DNA of 64,000 nt, from contig NZ_KB894408.1 of the NCBI RefSeq assembly GCF_000374445.1, forward strand, positions 54,892 through 118,891, read 5' to 3'. This document shows, in pieces, positions 42,736-54,258 of the stretch. The notes beneath the pieces are model-generated. The model saw only the letters and a program-made list of their open reading frames with translations, did not search any database and was not told the DNA's origin. How positions within the stretch are numbered: position 1 is the stretch's first letter; the number at the start of each line of letters is the position of its first letter. This DNA is from Actinokineospora enzanensis DSM 44649 (GTDB lineage: Bacteria; Actinomycetota; Actinomycetes; Mycobacteriales; Pseudonocardiaceae). A program made the translations under genes and the position numbers.

Positions 42736-45260
42736 GACACCTCCCCCATCGGCATCTCCCCCATCGGCTGAGCGAGCACCAGCGACACGACCACGGTGAG
42801 GCCACCGCCCGGCGTGTCCTCGGCCCGGATACTCCCACCCATCGCCTCGGTGAAGCCCTTCGCCACGGACAGGCCCAGGCCGACCCCGGGCGTGGCGTCC
42901 CGGTCGCCGAGTCGCTGGAACGGGGCGAACGCGACGTCGGCGCCGCCCTTGGGCAGGCCCCGGCCGTGGTCGACGACGCGCAGCTCGGCGCGGGCGGCGT
43001 GGGCGCTGGCGCGGACCGCGACCCGGGGTCCGCCGTGGCGCAGGGCGTTGTCGACCACGTTGGCGATGACCCGGTCGAGCAGGCCCGCGTCGGCGAGGAC
43101 CGGGGGCAGCGACTCCGGGACGTCGATCTCCACCCGCTCCCGGCCGTCGATGCCGGTCAGGGCGCGGGCCACGGCCTCGTCGTAGGTGACCGGGCGCAGC
43201 CGGGGGGCGACGGCGCCGGTGGCCAGCCGGGAGGAGTCGAGCAGGTTGTCCACCAGGGCCGCCAGGCGGTCGGCGGACTCCTCCACCGTGGCCAGCAGCT
43301 CCGCGGTGTCCTCTTCGGACAGTTCGAGGTCGGCGGCGCGCAGGCTGCCCGCCGCGGCCTTGATCGAGGTGAGCGGGGTGCGCAGGTCGTGGCCGACCGC
43401 GGACAGCAGCGCGGTGCGCAGCTCGGTGGTCTCGGCGCGGTGGCGGGCGTCGGCGGTCTCGGCCGCCATCCGTTGCTGGCGCAACGCGAGCAGGGCCTGT
43501 CCGGCGGCGGCGGTGAGCACTCGCTGGTCGGAGGCGGGCAGTTTGCGGCCGCGCAGGGCCAGGTGTACGTCGACGGTCACCGGTACGTCCACATCGGCCT
43601 CGTCCGGTTCGTCGCACGGCTGCGGCCCGTCGCACGCGACCCGTTCCCACACGCCGTCGCGCCGCTCCAGCAGGGCCACCGAGTTCAGGGCGAAGTTCTC
43701 CCGCACCTTCTCCAGCAGCCGCTGCACCGGATGCGGGTGCGTGAGCACTGTCCGCGAGTACGACGCCAGCAGTGCCGCCTCCGTCCGGGCGCGCGCCGCC
43801 TGTTCCGCGCGTCGGGCGGCCGTGTCCACCACCAGCGCGACCAGCACCCCGACGACGACCATGACCACCAGCGTGACCACGTTCTGCTGCGCGTCGATGG
43901 TCAGCGTGTAGAGCGGGGCGGTGAAGAAGAAGTTCAGCAGCACCCCGGACAGCACCGACGCGAGCAGCGCGGGCCCCAGACCGCCCACGAGCGCCACCGC
44001 GACGGTCGCCAGCACGTAATCCACCACGTTCGTGGACAGGATCAGCTCCTCCCGCAGCAACGCCCCGATCAGCGTGGCCAGGCCGGGCGCGGCGAGCGCG
44101 AGGGCCCAGCCGAGCAGGCGGCGGGTCGGGGCGAGCGGGCTGCGGGCGAGCCTGCCGCGCAGGCCGCCCTCACGTTCGTCGTGGGTGACCATGTGCACGT
44201 CGATGGCGCCGGAACGGCGGACCACGGCCGCGCCGATGCCCTCGTCCACCGCGCGCGCCCAGCGGGAGCGGCGGGAGGTGCCGACCACCAGCTGGGTGGC
44301 GTTGACGGCGCGGGCGAAGTCCAGCAGCGCGGCGGGCACGTCGTCGCCGACCACCGCGTGGAAGGTGGCGCCGACGTCCTCGGCGAGCCTGCGGTAGCGG
44401 GCCGTCTCCTGCGGCGCGATGCCCGCCAGGCCGTCGCCGCGCAGCACGGTCAGCACCATCAGCTCGGCGCCCGCGCGGGTGGCGATGCGGCTGCCGCGCC
44501 GGATCAGCGGCTCGCTCTCCGGGCCGCCGGTGATCGCCACGACCACCCGCTCGCGGGTCTCCCAGGTGTCGGTGATGTCCTGCTCTTCGCGGTACCGGCG
44601 CAGCGCCACGTCGACCTGGTCGGCCACCCACAGCAGCGCCAGCTCGCGCAGCGCGGTCAGGTTGCCGGGCCGGAAGTAGTTGCCCAGCGCGGCGTCGATG
44701 CGCTGCGCCGGGTAGACGTTGCCGTGCGCGAGCCTGCGGCGCAGCGCCTCCGGGGTGATGTCGACCAGCTCGATCTGCCCGGCGCGACGCACCACCTCGT
44801 CCGGCACGGTCTCCTGCTGCGGCACCCCGGTGATCCGCTCGACCACGTCGTTGAGGCTGGCCAGGTGCTGCACGTTGACCGTGGACAGCACGTCGATGCC
44901 CGCCGCGAGCAGCTCCTCCACGTCCTCCCAGCGCTTGGCGTGCCGGGAGCCGGGCACGTTGGTGTGCGCCAGCTCGTCGACCAGCGCCACCTCGGGCGCG
45001 CGGGCCAGCACGGCGGCCAGGTCCATCTCCTCGAACTCGCGGCCGCGGTGGTCGGCCCGCCCGCGCGGCACGACCTCCAGGCCGTCGAGCAGCGCGGCGG
45101 TCTTGTCCCGGCCGTGCGTCTCGACCAGGCCGACGACCACGTCCGTGCCGCGCTCCAGCCTGCGGTGCGCCTCGCCGAGCATCGCGAAGGTCTTGCCGAC
45201 GCCCGGTGCCGCGCCGAGGTAGATCCGCAGCTCTCCCCGGCGCGGCCGCCCCTCTACCAC
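42732..45260 (-). CDS. kdpD: KdpD, potassium-sensing histidine kinase
   Basis: Full-length KdpD of 842 residues. The N-terminal KdpD domain has Walker A GAAPGVGKT at 16-24, followed by VDELAHTNVPG and VNVQHLASLNDVVE. A universal-stress-protein-like region follows (about 235-360), then four clustered membrane helices (about 385-490), a GAF-like region, the H-box GHDLRTPLTSIKAAAGSL and the ATPase domain (NVVDNALRHGGP, DHGRGLPKGG, GLGLSVAKGF). GTG start at 45260 with GGGAG upstream, 27 bp after kdpC. Confidence 0.97.
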   Translation of the reverse strand: MVEGRPRRGELRIYLGAAPGVGKTFAMLGEAHRRLERGTDVVVGLVETHGRDKTAALLDGLEVVPRGRADHRGREFEEMDLAAVLARAPEVALVDELAHTNVPGSRHAKRWEDVEELLAAGIDVLSTVNVQHLASLNDVVERITGVPQQETVPDEVVRRAGQIELVDITPEALRRRLAHGNVYPAQRIDAALGNYFRPGNLTALRELALLWVADQVDVALRRYREEQDITDTWETRERVVVAITGGPESEPLIRRGSRIATRAGAELMVLTVLRGDGLAGIAPQETARYRRLAEDVGATFHAVVGDDVPAALLDFARAVNATQLVVGTSRRSRWARAVDEGIGAAVVRRSGAIDVHMVTHDEREGGLRGRLARSPLAPTRRLLGWALALAAPGLATLIGALLREELILSTNVVDYVLATVAVALVGGLGPALLASVLSGVLLNFFFTAPLYTLTIDAQQNVVTLVVMVVVGVLVALVVDTAARRAEQAARARTEAALLASYSRTVLTHPHPVQRLLEKVRENFALNSVALLERRDGVWERVACDGPQPCDEPDEADVDVPVTVDVHLALRGRKLPASDQRVLTAAAGQALLALRQQRMAAETADARHRAETTELRTALLSAVGHDLRTPLTSIKAAAGSLRAADLELSEEDTAELLATVEESADRLAALVDNLLDSSRLATGAVAPRLRPVTYDEAVARALTGIDGRERVEIDVPESLPPVLADAGLLDRVIANVVDNALRHGGPRVAVRASAHAARAELRVVDHGRGLPKGGADVAFAPFQRLGDRDATPGVGLGLSVAKGFTEAMGGSIRAEDTPGGGLTVVVSLVLAQPMGEMPMGEVS

Positions 45261-45287
45261 TGTGCTCCCACCGATCTGCCCACTCTG

Positions 45288-45899
45288 CTATCCACTCGCG
45301 GCCTGTACCGCGAGGTTCAGCTCCAGCACGTTCACCGCGGGCTCGCCGACGAACCCGAGGTCCCGGCCCGAGGTGTGCTCGACGACCAGCGCCCGGATCC
45401 GATCCTCTGGCACGCCGGTCACCCGCGCCACCCGCGGGACCTGCAGGTCCGCGTAGGCGGGGCCGATGTCGGGGTCCAGCCCGGAGGCGGACGCGGTCAC
45501 CGCGTCGGCGGGCACCTTCGCCGGGTCCACACCCTCGCGCCGCGCGACGAGATCGATCCGCTGCCGGATCATGTCGACCAGGTCGGTGTTGTCGGCGGCC
45601 TTGTTCGAGCCGCCGGAGGTCGACGGGTCACCCGGGCCGAGCGGGTCGGCCGAACCGGCCGACGGGCGGGTGTGGAACCAGGGGTCGCGGGCCGGGTCGG
45701 CGGCCACCGGGTCGACGCCGATGTGCCGCGAGCCGACGGCCCGACCGTCCACCTGGATCACCGACCCTTCCGCGTTCGCCGACAACCCGGGCAGTCTGCT
45801 GACCGCCCACACGCCCAGCGGGTAGAGGATCCCGGTCAGGACCGTGAGGACCAGCAGCACCCGCAGTCCCGCCGCGCTCTGCTTCAACAGCTGTTTCAT
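45288..45899 (-). CDS. kdpC: KdpC, potassium-transporting ATPase C subunit
   Basis: Accessory subunit that stabilises KdpFAB and raises ATP affinity. The 203 residues have one N-terminal membrane helix (LRVLLVLTVLTGILYPLGVWAV) and the conserved periplasmic-side motifs RPSAGSADPLGPGDPSTSGGSN, DAVTASASGLDPDIGPAYA and VLELNLAVQ. The ATG is 4 bp after the kdpB stop. Confidence 0.97.
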   Translation of the reverse strand: MKQLLKQSAAGLRVLLVLTVLTGILYPLGVWAVSRLPGLSANAEGSVIQVDGRAVGSRHIGVDPVAADPARDPWFHTRPSAGSADPLGPGDPSTSGGSNKAADNTDLVDMIRQRIDLVARREGVDPAKVPADAVTASASGLDPDIGPAYADLQVPRVARVTGVPEDRIRALVVEHTSGRDLGFVGEPAVNVLELNLAVQAASG

Positions 45900-45903
45900 G
45901 GCG

Positions 45904-47978
<2,075 letters not shown>

Positions 47979-47982
<4 letters not shown>

Positions 47983-49640
47983 GCGAGTGCCTCCGCGATG
48001 GGGCCCAGCGCGAGAGCCGGGATGAAGGTGAGCGCGGCGACGAGCACGACGGTGCCGCCGAGCATGGTGGCAAACAACGGTCCGGTGGTGGGCAGCGTGC
48101 CCGCCGTCTCCGGAACCTTCTTCTGCGCCGCGAGCGAGCCTGCCAGGCAGAGCACGGCCAGGATCGGGATGAACCGGCCGAACAGCATGCACAGCCCGAG
48201 CGTGATCTGGAACCAGTCACTGGTGACCGTGATGCCCGCGAACGCGCTGCCGTTGTTGTTGGACGCCGAGGCGTAGGCGTAGAGGATCTCGGAGAGGCCG
48301 TGCGCGCCGGGGTTGTTGAGCGCGCCGGGGGTCGACGGGAGCAGCAGGGCCGCGCCCGCGCCGACCAGGACGACGACCGGCATGGCCAGCATGGCGATCG
48401 CGGCGCAGGTGACCTCGCGTCTGCCCAGCTTCTTGCCCAGGTACTCGGGGGTGCGACCGACCATGAGCCCGGCCAGGAACATGGCGATCACGGCCATGAT
48501 CAGGACGCTGTAGAGGCCGGTGCCGACGCCGCCGGGCGTCATCTCGCCGAACAGCATGTTGAGCATGGTCCCGCCGCCGCCGAGACCGCTGAAGCTGTCG
48601 TGCATGGAGTTGACGGCGCCGGTCGAGGTGCCGGTGGTGGCGTTGGCGAACAATGCCGAACCGGCGATGCCGAACCGTTGTTCCTTGCCTTCCATGCCCG
48701 CGCCCGCCAGGAGCGCGGCCGGGCCGTTGGGGTGCGACTCGGCCCACCAGATGACGGTGAGCATGGCGGCCCAGATCACGCCCATGACGGAGAGCAGTAC
48801 GTAGCCCTGCCTGCGGTTGCCCACGAGGGTGCCGAAGGTGCGGGTGAGGCTGACCGGGATCACCAGGATCAGGTAGATCTCGACCAGGTTCGTCCAGCCG
48901 TTCGGGTTCTCCAGCGGGTGCGCGGAGTTGGCGTTGAAGATGCCGCCGCCGTTGGTGCCGAGCTCCTTGATGGCCTCCTGGCTCGCGGCCGGGGCGAGGG
49001 CGATACGGCCTGCGGAACCGTCCGGGTTGGTCACGTCCACACCGGACTTGAGGCTCATCACCACGCCCAGCGCGACGAGCAGGACGGCCGAGATGAACGC
49101 GAGCGGCAACAGGACGCGGACGGTGCCGCGCACGAGGTCGACCCAGAAGTTGCCGATGCGGTCGGTGCCCGCGCGCGTGAACCCGCGCACCAGGGCGATC
49201 GCCACGGCCAGACCGACGGCGGCGGAGACGAAGTTCTGCACGGTCAGGCCGACCATCTGGACGGTGTGCCCCATGACCTTCTCGGGCAGGTAGGACTGCC
49301 AGTTGGTGTTGGTGACGAAGCTGATCGCGGTGTTGAACGCGACACCGACCGGGACCGGGCCGCGGTCGAAGTCGAACGGCAGCAGGGATTGCAGGCGCTG
49401 CACCAGGAACAGCAGGACCACCGAGACGGCGGAGAAACCCAGCACCGACGACGCGTATGTCTTCCAGTGCTGCTGGGCGTCGGGATCGACCCGGCCCACG
49501 CGGTAGACGGCCTTCTCGACGCGCCAGTGCTTCCCGGTCGAGAACACCCTGGCCATGTGATCACCCAGCGGCCGGTAGCCGACCGCGAGGGCGAGCAGGA
49601 GCAGGCCCGCCTGGAGAAGGCCCGCGGCGGTGGCGGACAT
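47979..49640 (-). CDS. kdpA: KdpA, potassium-transporting ATPase A subunit
   Basis: Potassium-binding channel-like subunit of 553 residues with about ten membrane helices. Selectivity-filter-type repeats are visible ([65 protein letters not shown]). ATG 49640 shares bases with the kdpF stop (TGATG). Confidence 0.98.
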
Positions 49641-49732
49641 CAGAACTTCTCCGGACGGACGAGCGCGACGAACAGGTACACGATGAGGGCCAGCGCGAGC
49701 ACGCCGCCGACGATGTTCGCGGCGGTGCTCAC
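49640..49732 (-). CDS. kdpF: KdpF, small subunit of the potassium ATPase
   Basis: A 30-residue single-helix peptide: after MSTAANIVGGV, the hydrophobic stretch LALALIVYLFVALVRP and the typical ending RPEKF. KdpF stabilises the KdpABC complex in the membrane. GTG 49732 overlaps the stop of the preceding 27-residue gene as GTGA, and its own stop overlaps the kdpA start. Confidence 0.93.
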   Translation of the reverse strand: MSTAANIVGGVLALALIVYLFVALVRPEKF

Positions 49733-49812
49733 AGGTTCCCCAGACCGCGCAGGGTGAGCGCCAGCACCAGGAAGCCGCCGATGATCAGGGCGGCGTAAAC
49801 CAGGTCGGCCAT
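49729..49812 (-). CDS. 27-residue membrane peptide heading the kdp operon
   Basis: A small gene with ATG 49812 and a well-placed GAGAGG Shine-Dalgarno. The product begins MADLVYAALIIGGFLVLALT and ends LRGLGNL: a single hydrophobic helix with a short positively charged end, a KdpF-like size and topology but a different sequence. Its stop overlaps the kdpF start (GTGA), so it is translationally coupled to the operon. I infer a small accessory subunit; a regulatory leader peptide is the alternative. Confidence 0.75.
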   Translation of the reverse strand: MADLVYAALIIGGFLVLALTLRGLGNL

Positions 49813-49830
49813 CCGGTTCCTCTCTTCACC

Positions 49831-49851
49831 GGACCGCCCATATGGCGGTCC
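49831..49851. promoter_or_regulatory. Palindrome in the kdp leader
   Basis: GGACCGCC (49831-49838) and GGCGGTCC (49844-49851) form a perfect 8-bp inverted repeat around CATAT, starting 19 bp upstream of the first kdp start codon. It could be an operator at the -10 region or an mRNA hairpin near the ribosome-binding site. Confidence 0.5.
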
Positions 49852-49882
49852 GACCGCAGGAGAGCGTGCACTTCCCGCGGCC

Positions 49883-49913
49883 GGACCTTGATGGCACCTG
49901 ACGGCACCTTGAC
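49883..49913 (-). promoter_or_regulatory. Three direct repeats, candidate KdpE site
   Basis: On the minus strand GTCAAGGTGCC, GTCAGGTGCC and ATCAAGGTCC lie head-to-tail with a 10-11 bp period, about 70-100 bp upstream of the first kdp gene. OmpR-family regulators such as KdpE typically bind such direct repeats on one helix face. Confidence 0.5.
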
Positions 49914-49961
49914 GCTGTGACCTGCCGTTCTTACGCGGTCTTGACGGTCACGTGAGCCTGG

Positions 49962-51185
49962 TTACCTGGTTGTCGTGACCGGCGGCTGAGTGACCGGCGG
50001 CGTAGTGGTCGGTGACAGCGTGGTGGTCGGTGCCGTGGTCGTCGGCGGCGCGCTCGACGTCGCGCTCGGTGCCTGGCTCGTGGTGCCGGGTTCCGGCGTG
50101 CTGGTCCCCGGGGTGGTGGAGGGGGCGGGCGTGCCGGTCGGGGTCGCGGAGCCGCGCGGCGGCCGGGGCACGAACGGGTTGTCGGACGTCTCCACGCAGG
50201 CGCCGCGGAGGTACTGGATCTCCGGCAGCGGGAACCGATTGCCGGGCCTGGAGGTGTCGTCGTAGTCGTGGCAGCTCGGCTGCTCGACGGTGATCGGGCT
50301 GCCCGCCTCGTCGTAGAGGTAGAAGTCCGGGATCGGCTTGCCGTCCGGGTCCACCGCGTACAGGTTGGACAGTGTGCGGCCCTCATAGGACAGTCCACTC
50401 GGGATGTACACCGGCCGGTCGTCCCGACGGGAGTGCATGGCGTTCAGGCCGACGGCGAGCAACGCGATCAACGCACCCGCCAGGAACGTGTTGGCCGCCA
50501 CCGCGATCGGCAGCACCCGGCGGTCGGTGCTCGACCGGGGCCCGGCCCAGGACGCCACCGCCGCCGCGAGCACCACGACCAGCGTGCCCTCGAAGTGGCC
50601 GCTGAAGAACGCCAGCACCACGAGCGCCACCCGCAGCAGCCACCAGCCCGGCCGCAGGGACCGCACGAACACGATCACCGCGGGCGACAGCAGCGCCACG
50701 ATCGCCTGCCCGCGCGCCCGCAGCCAGCGGAACTCCCGCACCGCCTCGATGTCGTCCCGGCTCAGCGCCCGCCCGACCAGCATCCACAACGCGGGCGCCA
50801 CGGCGACGAGCACCATCACCGGCACCGCGTACTTCCGCGCGCTCTCATGGCCGAACGCCAGGGCCCCGCTGATGAACGCGGTCACGACGAGCAACGCGGA
50901 CCCCCAGACCGCGTACCTCGCCGCCACCCACCGCGTCGGCTCGGCCCGTGGCACGGCAGGCGCCGGATACCCGCCCGCCGCCCGCAGCTCGGCCGCGTAC
51001 TCCTCGGGCGTGCCCAGCCTGCGGGTCAGCTCCTCGGCCGACCCCGCCTCGTCGAGCACCTCGGCCACATGCGGCTCGACGTCCTCCATCACCTCGGACA
51101 GCTCGTCCGCGGGCAGATCGGCCAACGCGGCCCGCACCCGCCGCAGATAATCCGCCACCTCCGGGCGCGTATCGGTGCCGTTCAC
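49962..51185 (-). CDS. HAAS-domain membrane protein (PadR partner)
   Basis: A 407-residue protein. Residues about 5-75 form a HAAS-type helical domain (VADYLRRVRAALADLPADEL, HVAEVLDEAGSAEELTRRLG, PEEYAAELRAAGGYP). Next come about seven membrane helices in pairs, an extracytoplasmic segment (VYIPSGLSYEGRTLSNLYAV), and a Pro/Thr/Ser-rich tail of about 70 residues ending PPVTTTR. The GTG overlaps the padR stop. PadR-HAAS pairs are common envelope-stress or peptide-sensing modules; the function here is inferred. Confidence 0.82.
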   Translation of the reverse strand: MNGTDTRPEVADYLRRVRAALADLPADELSEVMEDVEPHVAEVLDEAGSAEELTRRLGTPEEYAAELRAAGGYPAPAVPRAEPTRWVAARYAVWGSALLVVTAFISGALAFGHESARKYAVPVMVLVAVAPALWMLVGRALSRDDIEAVREFRWLRARGQAIVALLSPAVIVFVRSLRPGWWLLRVALVVLAFFSGHFEGTLVVVLAAAVASWAGPRSSTDRRVLPIAVAANTFLAGALIALLAVGLNAMHSRRDDRPVYIPSGLSYEGRTLSNLYAVDPDGKPIPDFYLYDEAGSPITVEQPSCHDYDDTSRPGNRFPLPEIQYLRGACVETSDNPFVPRPPRGSATPTGTPAPSTTPGTSTPEPGTTSQAPSATSSAPPTTTAPTTTLSPTTTPPVTQPPVTTTR

Positions 51186-51511
51186 GCCGCCGCCCCTTTC
51201 CGCAGAATCCCGTCCATGGCGGTCGAGAACTCCCGCCACGCCTTCTCCGACTCCACCAACCGCTCCCGGCCCGCCTCGTTCATCCCGTAGTACTTCCGAT
51301 GCGGCCCCTCGTCACTGGGCACGACGTACGAGGTGAGCAACCCGGCCCGGTACAACCTCCGCAACGTCCCATAGACCGAGGCGTCCCCCACCTCCTCCAT
51401 GCCCCCACCCCGCAGCCTGCGCAGCACGTCGTAGCCGTACCCGTCCTCGTCCTTGAGGACCGCCAGCACCGCCAGGTCCAGCACGCCCTTGAGCAGCTGG
51501 CTGGTATCCAT
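51182..51511 (-). CDS. PadR-family transcriptional regulator
   Basis: A 109-residue winged-helix repressor of the short PadR type: QLLKGVLDLAVLAVLKDEDGYGYDVLRRL, then SVYGTLRRLYRAGLLTSYVV with the recognition helix and wing, and a C-terminal dimerisation helix (REFSTAMDGILRKG). Coupled to the HAAS membrane protein. The upstream region has an inverted repeat over its promoter, consistent with autorepression. Confidence 0.93.
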   Translation of the reverse strand: MDTSQLLKGVLDLAVLAVLKDEDGYGYDVLRRLRGGGMEEVGDASVYGTLRRLYRAGLLTSYVVPSDEGPHRKYYGMNEAGRERLVESEKAWREFSTAMDGILRKGAAA

Positions 51512-51528
51512 GCACCCTCCCCGCTATC

Positions 51529-51568
51529 GCGCTAGGAACACTATTACGCATAGCGCACTAGCGCGCAA
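51529..51568 (-). promoter_or_regulatory. padR promoter with inverted-repeat operator
   Basis: Minus-strand -35 TTGCGC (51568-51563) and -10 TAATAG (51546-51541) are 16 bp apart. GCGCTAG (51529-51535) and CTAGCGC (51558-51564) form an inverted repeat that brackets the -10 and touches the -35, suiting an autorepressor. Confidence 0.6.
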
Positions 51569-51683
51569 GGCACTCCACTGCGGACGGCCTCGGCCAGGAG
51601 TATCAGCGAGCGAGCGGAGACCGGCCGCTCCGGCTCAGGTCGGTCCTGCGGTGTCGAACCGGATGGGTACCCGTTGTGGCGAG

Positions 51684-52547
51684 TCAGCCGGTGAAGCCCG
51701 CCGGATGGGGTTGGCAGCGGGGGCAGGAGAACGAGGACCGGTTCATGAACGGCTCCCGCCGAATCGGCCTACCGCACCGACGGCAGGGCAGCCCCTCCTG
51801 CCCATACGCGTTCAACGAGCGATCGAAGTACCCAGACTGCCCGTTGACGTTCACATACAACGCATCGAAGGAGGTCCCGCCGACCCCCAACGCCTCGTTC
51901 ATCACATCCGTGGCGGCGGACAACAGCTCCCCCGCCTTGGCGGCCGACAGCTTGTCCGCAGGGCGGGCCCAATGCAGCCGGGCCCGCCACAACGCCTCGT
52001 CCGCGTAGATGTTGCCGATGCCGGACACCAGAGTCTGGTCCAGCAGGGCGCGCTTGATCTCCGTGTGCTTGCGGCGTAACGACGACACCGCCGCCGACAG
52101 GTCGAAGTCCGGGTCCATCGGGTCGCGGGCGATATGCGCGACCGGTACCGGCAGCAGCACCCCGTCGACCGAGGTCATCTCCTCCACCGACAGTCCGCCG
52201 AAGGTGCGCTGGTCCACGAAGCGGAGTTCCGGCCCCGAGGTGAAGCGCAGCCGGACGCGCAGGTGTTTCTCGTCCGGGGCGTCCGCGGGCTGGACGAGCA
52301 TCTGGCCGCTCATGCCCAGGTGTGCCAGTACCGCCTCGCCGGAGTCCAGGTCGACCCAGAGGTACTTGCCCCGACGGCGCGCCGCCGCCATGGTCCGGCC
52401 GACCAGTCGACCGGCGAAATCGAGGTCGCCGAGCACATGGCGGCGGGTGGCGCGCGGGTGCAGGACCTCCACCGAGATGATCGTCCGACCGGCCACGTGG
52501 TCACGCAGACCCCGGCGGACGACCTCGACCTCGGGGAGCTCAGGCAC
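51684..52547 (-). CDS. mutM: Formamidopyrimidine-DNA glycosylase
   Basis: Base-excision repair enzyme for 8-oxoguanine. The 287 residues begin with catalytic [13 protein letters not shown] (Pro2, Glu3), contain [15 protein letters not shown]-like sequence ([11 protein letters not shown]), the H2TH region [20 protein letters not shown], and a C-terminal zinc finger ([10 protein letters not shown]...FSCPRCQ). GTG start at 52547 overlaps the rnc 3' end by 8 bp. rnc-mutM is the standard order. Confidence 0.97.
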   Translation of the reverse strand: MPELPEVEVVRRGLRDHVAGRTIISVEVLHPRATRRHVLGDLDFAGRLVGRTMAAARRRGKYLWVDLDSGEAVLAHLGMSGQMLVQPADAPDEKHLRVRLRFTSGPELRFVDQRTFGGLSVEEMTSVDGVLLPVPVAHIARDPMDPDFDLSAAVSSLRRKHTEIKRALLDQTLVSGIGNIYADEALWRARLHWARPADKLSAAKAGELLSAATDVMNEALGVGGTSFDALYVNVNGQSGYFDRSLNAYGQEGLPCRRCGRPIRREPFMNRSSFSCPRCQPHPAGFTG

Positions 52548-53280
52548 CGCTGTCGTCGGACTGGATCTTCGCCGAGAGTTCGCGCCAGGCGGCCTCGGCG
52601 GCCTTCTGCTCGGCTTCCTTCTTGGTGCGGCCGTCGCCGTTGCCGTAGCTCTGGCCGTTGACCACGACGTAGGCCGTGAACTCCTTGCGGTGGTCCGGGC
52701 CCTCCTCGCGGACCCGGTACTCCGGCACGCCCAGGCCTGCCGACGCCGTCAGCTCCTGGAGGCTGGTCTTCCAGTCCAGGCCCGCGCCCAGCCGGGGGGC
52801 CTCGGTGAGCAGCGGGTCGAAGTGGCGGTGCACGACCTCGCGCGCGGTGTCGATGCCGTGTTCGAGGTAGACCGCGCCGATGACGGCCTCCATGCCGTCG
52901 GCCAGGATGCTGGCCTTGTCGCGGCCGCCGGTGAGCTCCTCGCCCTTGCCAAGCAGCAGGTGCGCGCCGAGACCGCCGTCGCCGAGACCGCGGGCCACGC
53001 TGGCCAGCGCGTGCATGTTGACGACGCTGGCGCGCAGCTTGGCCAGCTGGCCCTCGGCCAGGTCCGGGTGCGTGCGGTAGAGGTGGTCGGTGACCACTAG
53101 CCCGAGCACCACGTCGCCCAGGAACTCCAGCCGCTCGTTGGGCGGCAGGCCCCCGTTCTCGTAGGCGTACGAGCGGTGCGTCAGGGCGAGCACGAGCAGC
53201 TCGGCGTCCAGACGGACGCCGAGCGCGTCGAGCAACGTTTCCGGATCCGCCGTGGGACCCCGGGACGCCTTACCCCCCAT
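52540..53280 (-). CDS. rnc: Ribonuclease III
   Basis: Cleaves double-stranded RNA in rRNA and mRNA processing. The 246-residue protein has the signature [20 protein letters not shown], the second acidic site in [20 protein letters not shown], and a C-terminal dsRNA-binding domain ([38 protein letters not shown]). ATG start at 53280. It is followed by mutM with an 8-bp overlap and preceded by rpmF after 24 bp. Confidence 0.97.
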   Translation of the reverse strand: MGGKASRGPTADPETLLDALGVRLDAELLVLALTHRSYAYENGGLPPNERLEFLGDVVLGLVVTDHLYRTHPDLAEGQLAKLRASVVNMHALASVARGLGDGGLGAHLLLGKGEELTGGRDKASILADGMEAVIGAVYLEHGIDTAREVVHRHFDPLLTEAPRLGAGLDWKTSLQELTASAGLGVPEYRVREEGPDHRKEFTAYVVVNGQSYGNGDGRTKKEAEQKAAEAAWRELSAKIQSDDSGA

Positions 53281-53304
53281 GCCGTGGTTCTGCTTCCGGC
53301 CGGG

Positions 53305-53487
53305 TTACGCGGGCTGGGTGACCTGGCGACCGTCGTACTGGCCACAGGTCGGGCAGGCGATGTGCTGCGGCTTGAGTGCGCGGCAGGCCTTGTTCGAGCA
53401 GTTCACCAGGTGCACCGCAGTGGTCTTCCACTGCGAACGGCGCGAGCGGGTGTTCGAACGCGACATCTTCCGCTTGGGGACGGCCAC
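53305..53487 (-). CDS. rpmF: 50S ribosomal protein L32
   Basis: A 60-residue basic protein: [20 protein letters not shown] is diagnostic. Four cysteines ([12 protein letters not shown]...ACPTCGQ) make it a zinc-type L32 with a slightly widened first pair. Start GTG 53487 with AGGAGA upstream. The order DUF177-rpmF-rnc is conserved in actinobacteria. Confidence 0.96.
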   Translation of the reverse strand: MAVPKRKMSRSNTRSRRSQWKTTAVHLVNCSNKACRALKPQHIACPTCGQYDGRQVTQPA

Positions 53488-53540
53488 GACTGACTCTCCT
53501 CTGACGAGCTGTTTGAGCAGGATCTGGACTGGTATCGCAG

Positions 53541-54119
53541 CTACTGACCCGGATCCTGTTGGAACCGCTCCTGCAGCGCGGCCCACCGAGGGTCAATGGT
53601 CTCATGCCGGTGATTCGGACCGAGATCGGCCCACTTGCCACCGCACTCCGTGCACAGCCCGGCGCAGTCCTCCGCGCACAGCGGCACGTGCGGCAACGCG
53701 AGCACGACCGCGTCCCGGACCACCGGTTCGAGGTCCAGGTGGTCCTCGACCAGCCTGCTCACCTCGTCCTCGTCGGTGGTCAGGTCGGTGGCACTGTCCG
53801 GGTAGGCGAACAGCTCGGTCAGCCCGACCTCGACCTCGTCGGTGATCGGGTCCAGGCAGCGCGAGCACTCGCCCGCCAGCGGACCGACGGCCGTGCCGGT
53901 GACCAGCACGCCCTCCACCACGGACTCCAGGAGCACGTCCAGCTCGACCTCGGCGCCCGCGGGCACCCCGATGACGCCCTCCAGGCCGATCACATGGTCG
54001 GCGGTGGCGACGCGGTGCACGCGGCGGCTGGACCCGGGTCGCCTGCCCAGCTCGCGGGTATCGATCACCCAGGGGCTGGTGAGCACCAGACGAGCGGGGC
54101 TCTTGCGGTTGGCGGACAT
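53541..54119 (-). CDS. DUF177 (YceD-like) 23S rRNA accumulation protein
   Basis: A 192-residue DUF177 protein, a family whose members are linked to 23S rRNA levels and co-transcribed with rpmF. Seen: [20 protein letters not shown] at the start, [20 protein letters not shown], and the second Cys cluster [15 protein letters not shown], consistent with metal binding. ATG 54119 has AAGGG upstream. It lies 53 bp before rpmF. Confidence 0.93.
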   Translation of the reverse strand: MSANRKSPARLVLTSPWVIDTRELGRRPGSSRRVHRVATADHVIGLEGVIGVPAGAEVELDVLLESVVEGVLVTGTAVGPLAGECSRCLDPITDEVEVGLTELFAYPDSATDLTTDEDEVSRLVEDHLDLEPVVRDAVVLALPHVPLCAEDCAGLCTECGGKWADLGPNHRHETIDPRWAALQERFQQDPGQ

Positions 54120-54194
54120 CGGACCCTTCGCCTCGGGACACCTTCGGACGATCCGCCCGGGACACGCCCGGTCGGTTACGTGGACAGCCTGAAC

Positions 54195-54224
54195 AGGGTA
54201 CGCGATGGGCCGGTCCGGGACGAA
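54195..54224 (-). promoter_or_regulatory. Possible promoter of DUF177-rpmF-rnc-mutM
   Basis: On the minus strand TTCGTC (54224-54219), 18 bp, then TACCCT (54200-54195), which fits the actinobacterial TANNNT -10. It lies about 75 bp upstream of the DUF177 start. Confidence 0.35.
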
Positions 54225-54258
54225 ATCGAATACCGGGTCGGTCGGCTCGCGGGGTCGG

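Noticed and set aside
49813-49961. Cyclic di-AMP riboswitch in front of kdp
   Set aside because: The region is only 149 bp and shows direct repeats and one short palindrome, but none of the conserved ydaO-type helices or motifs.
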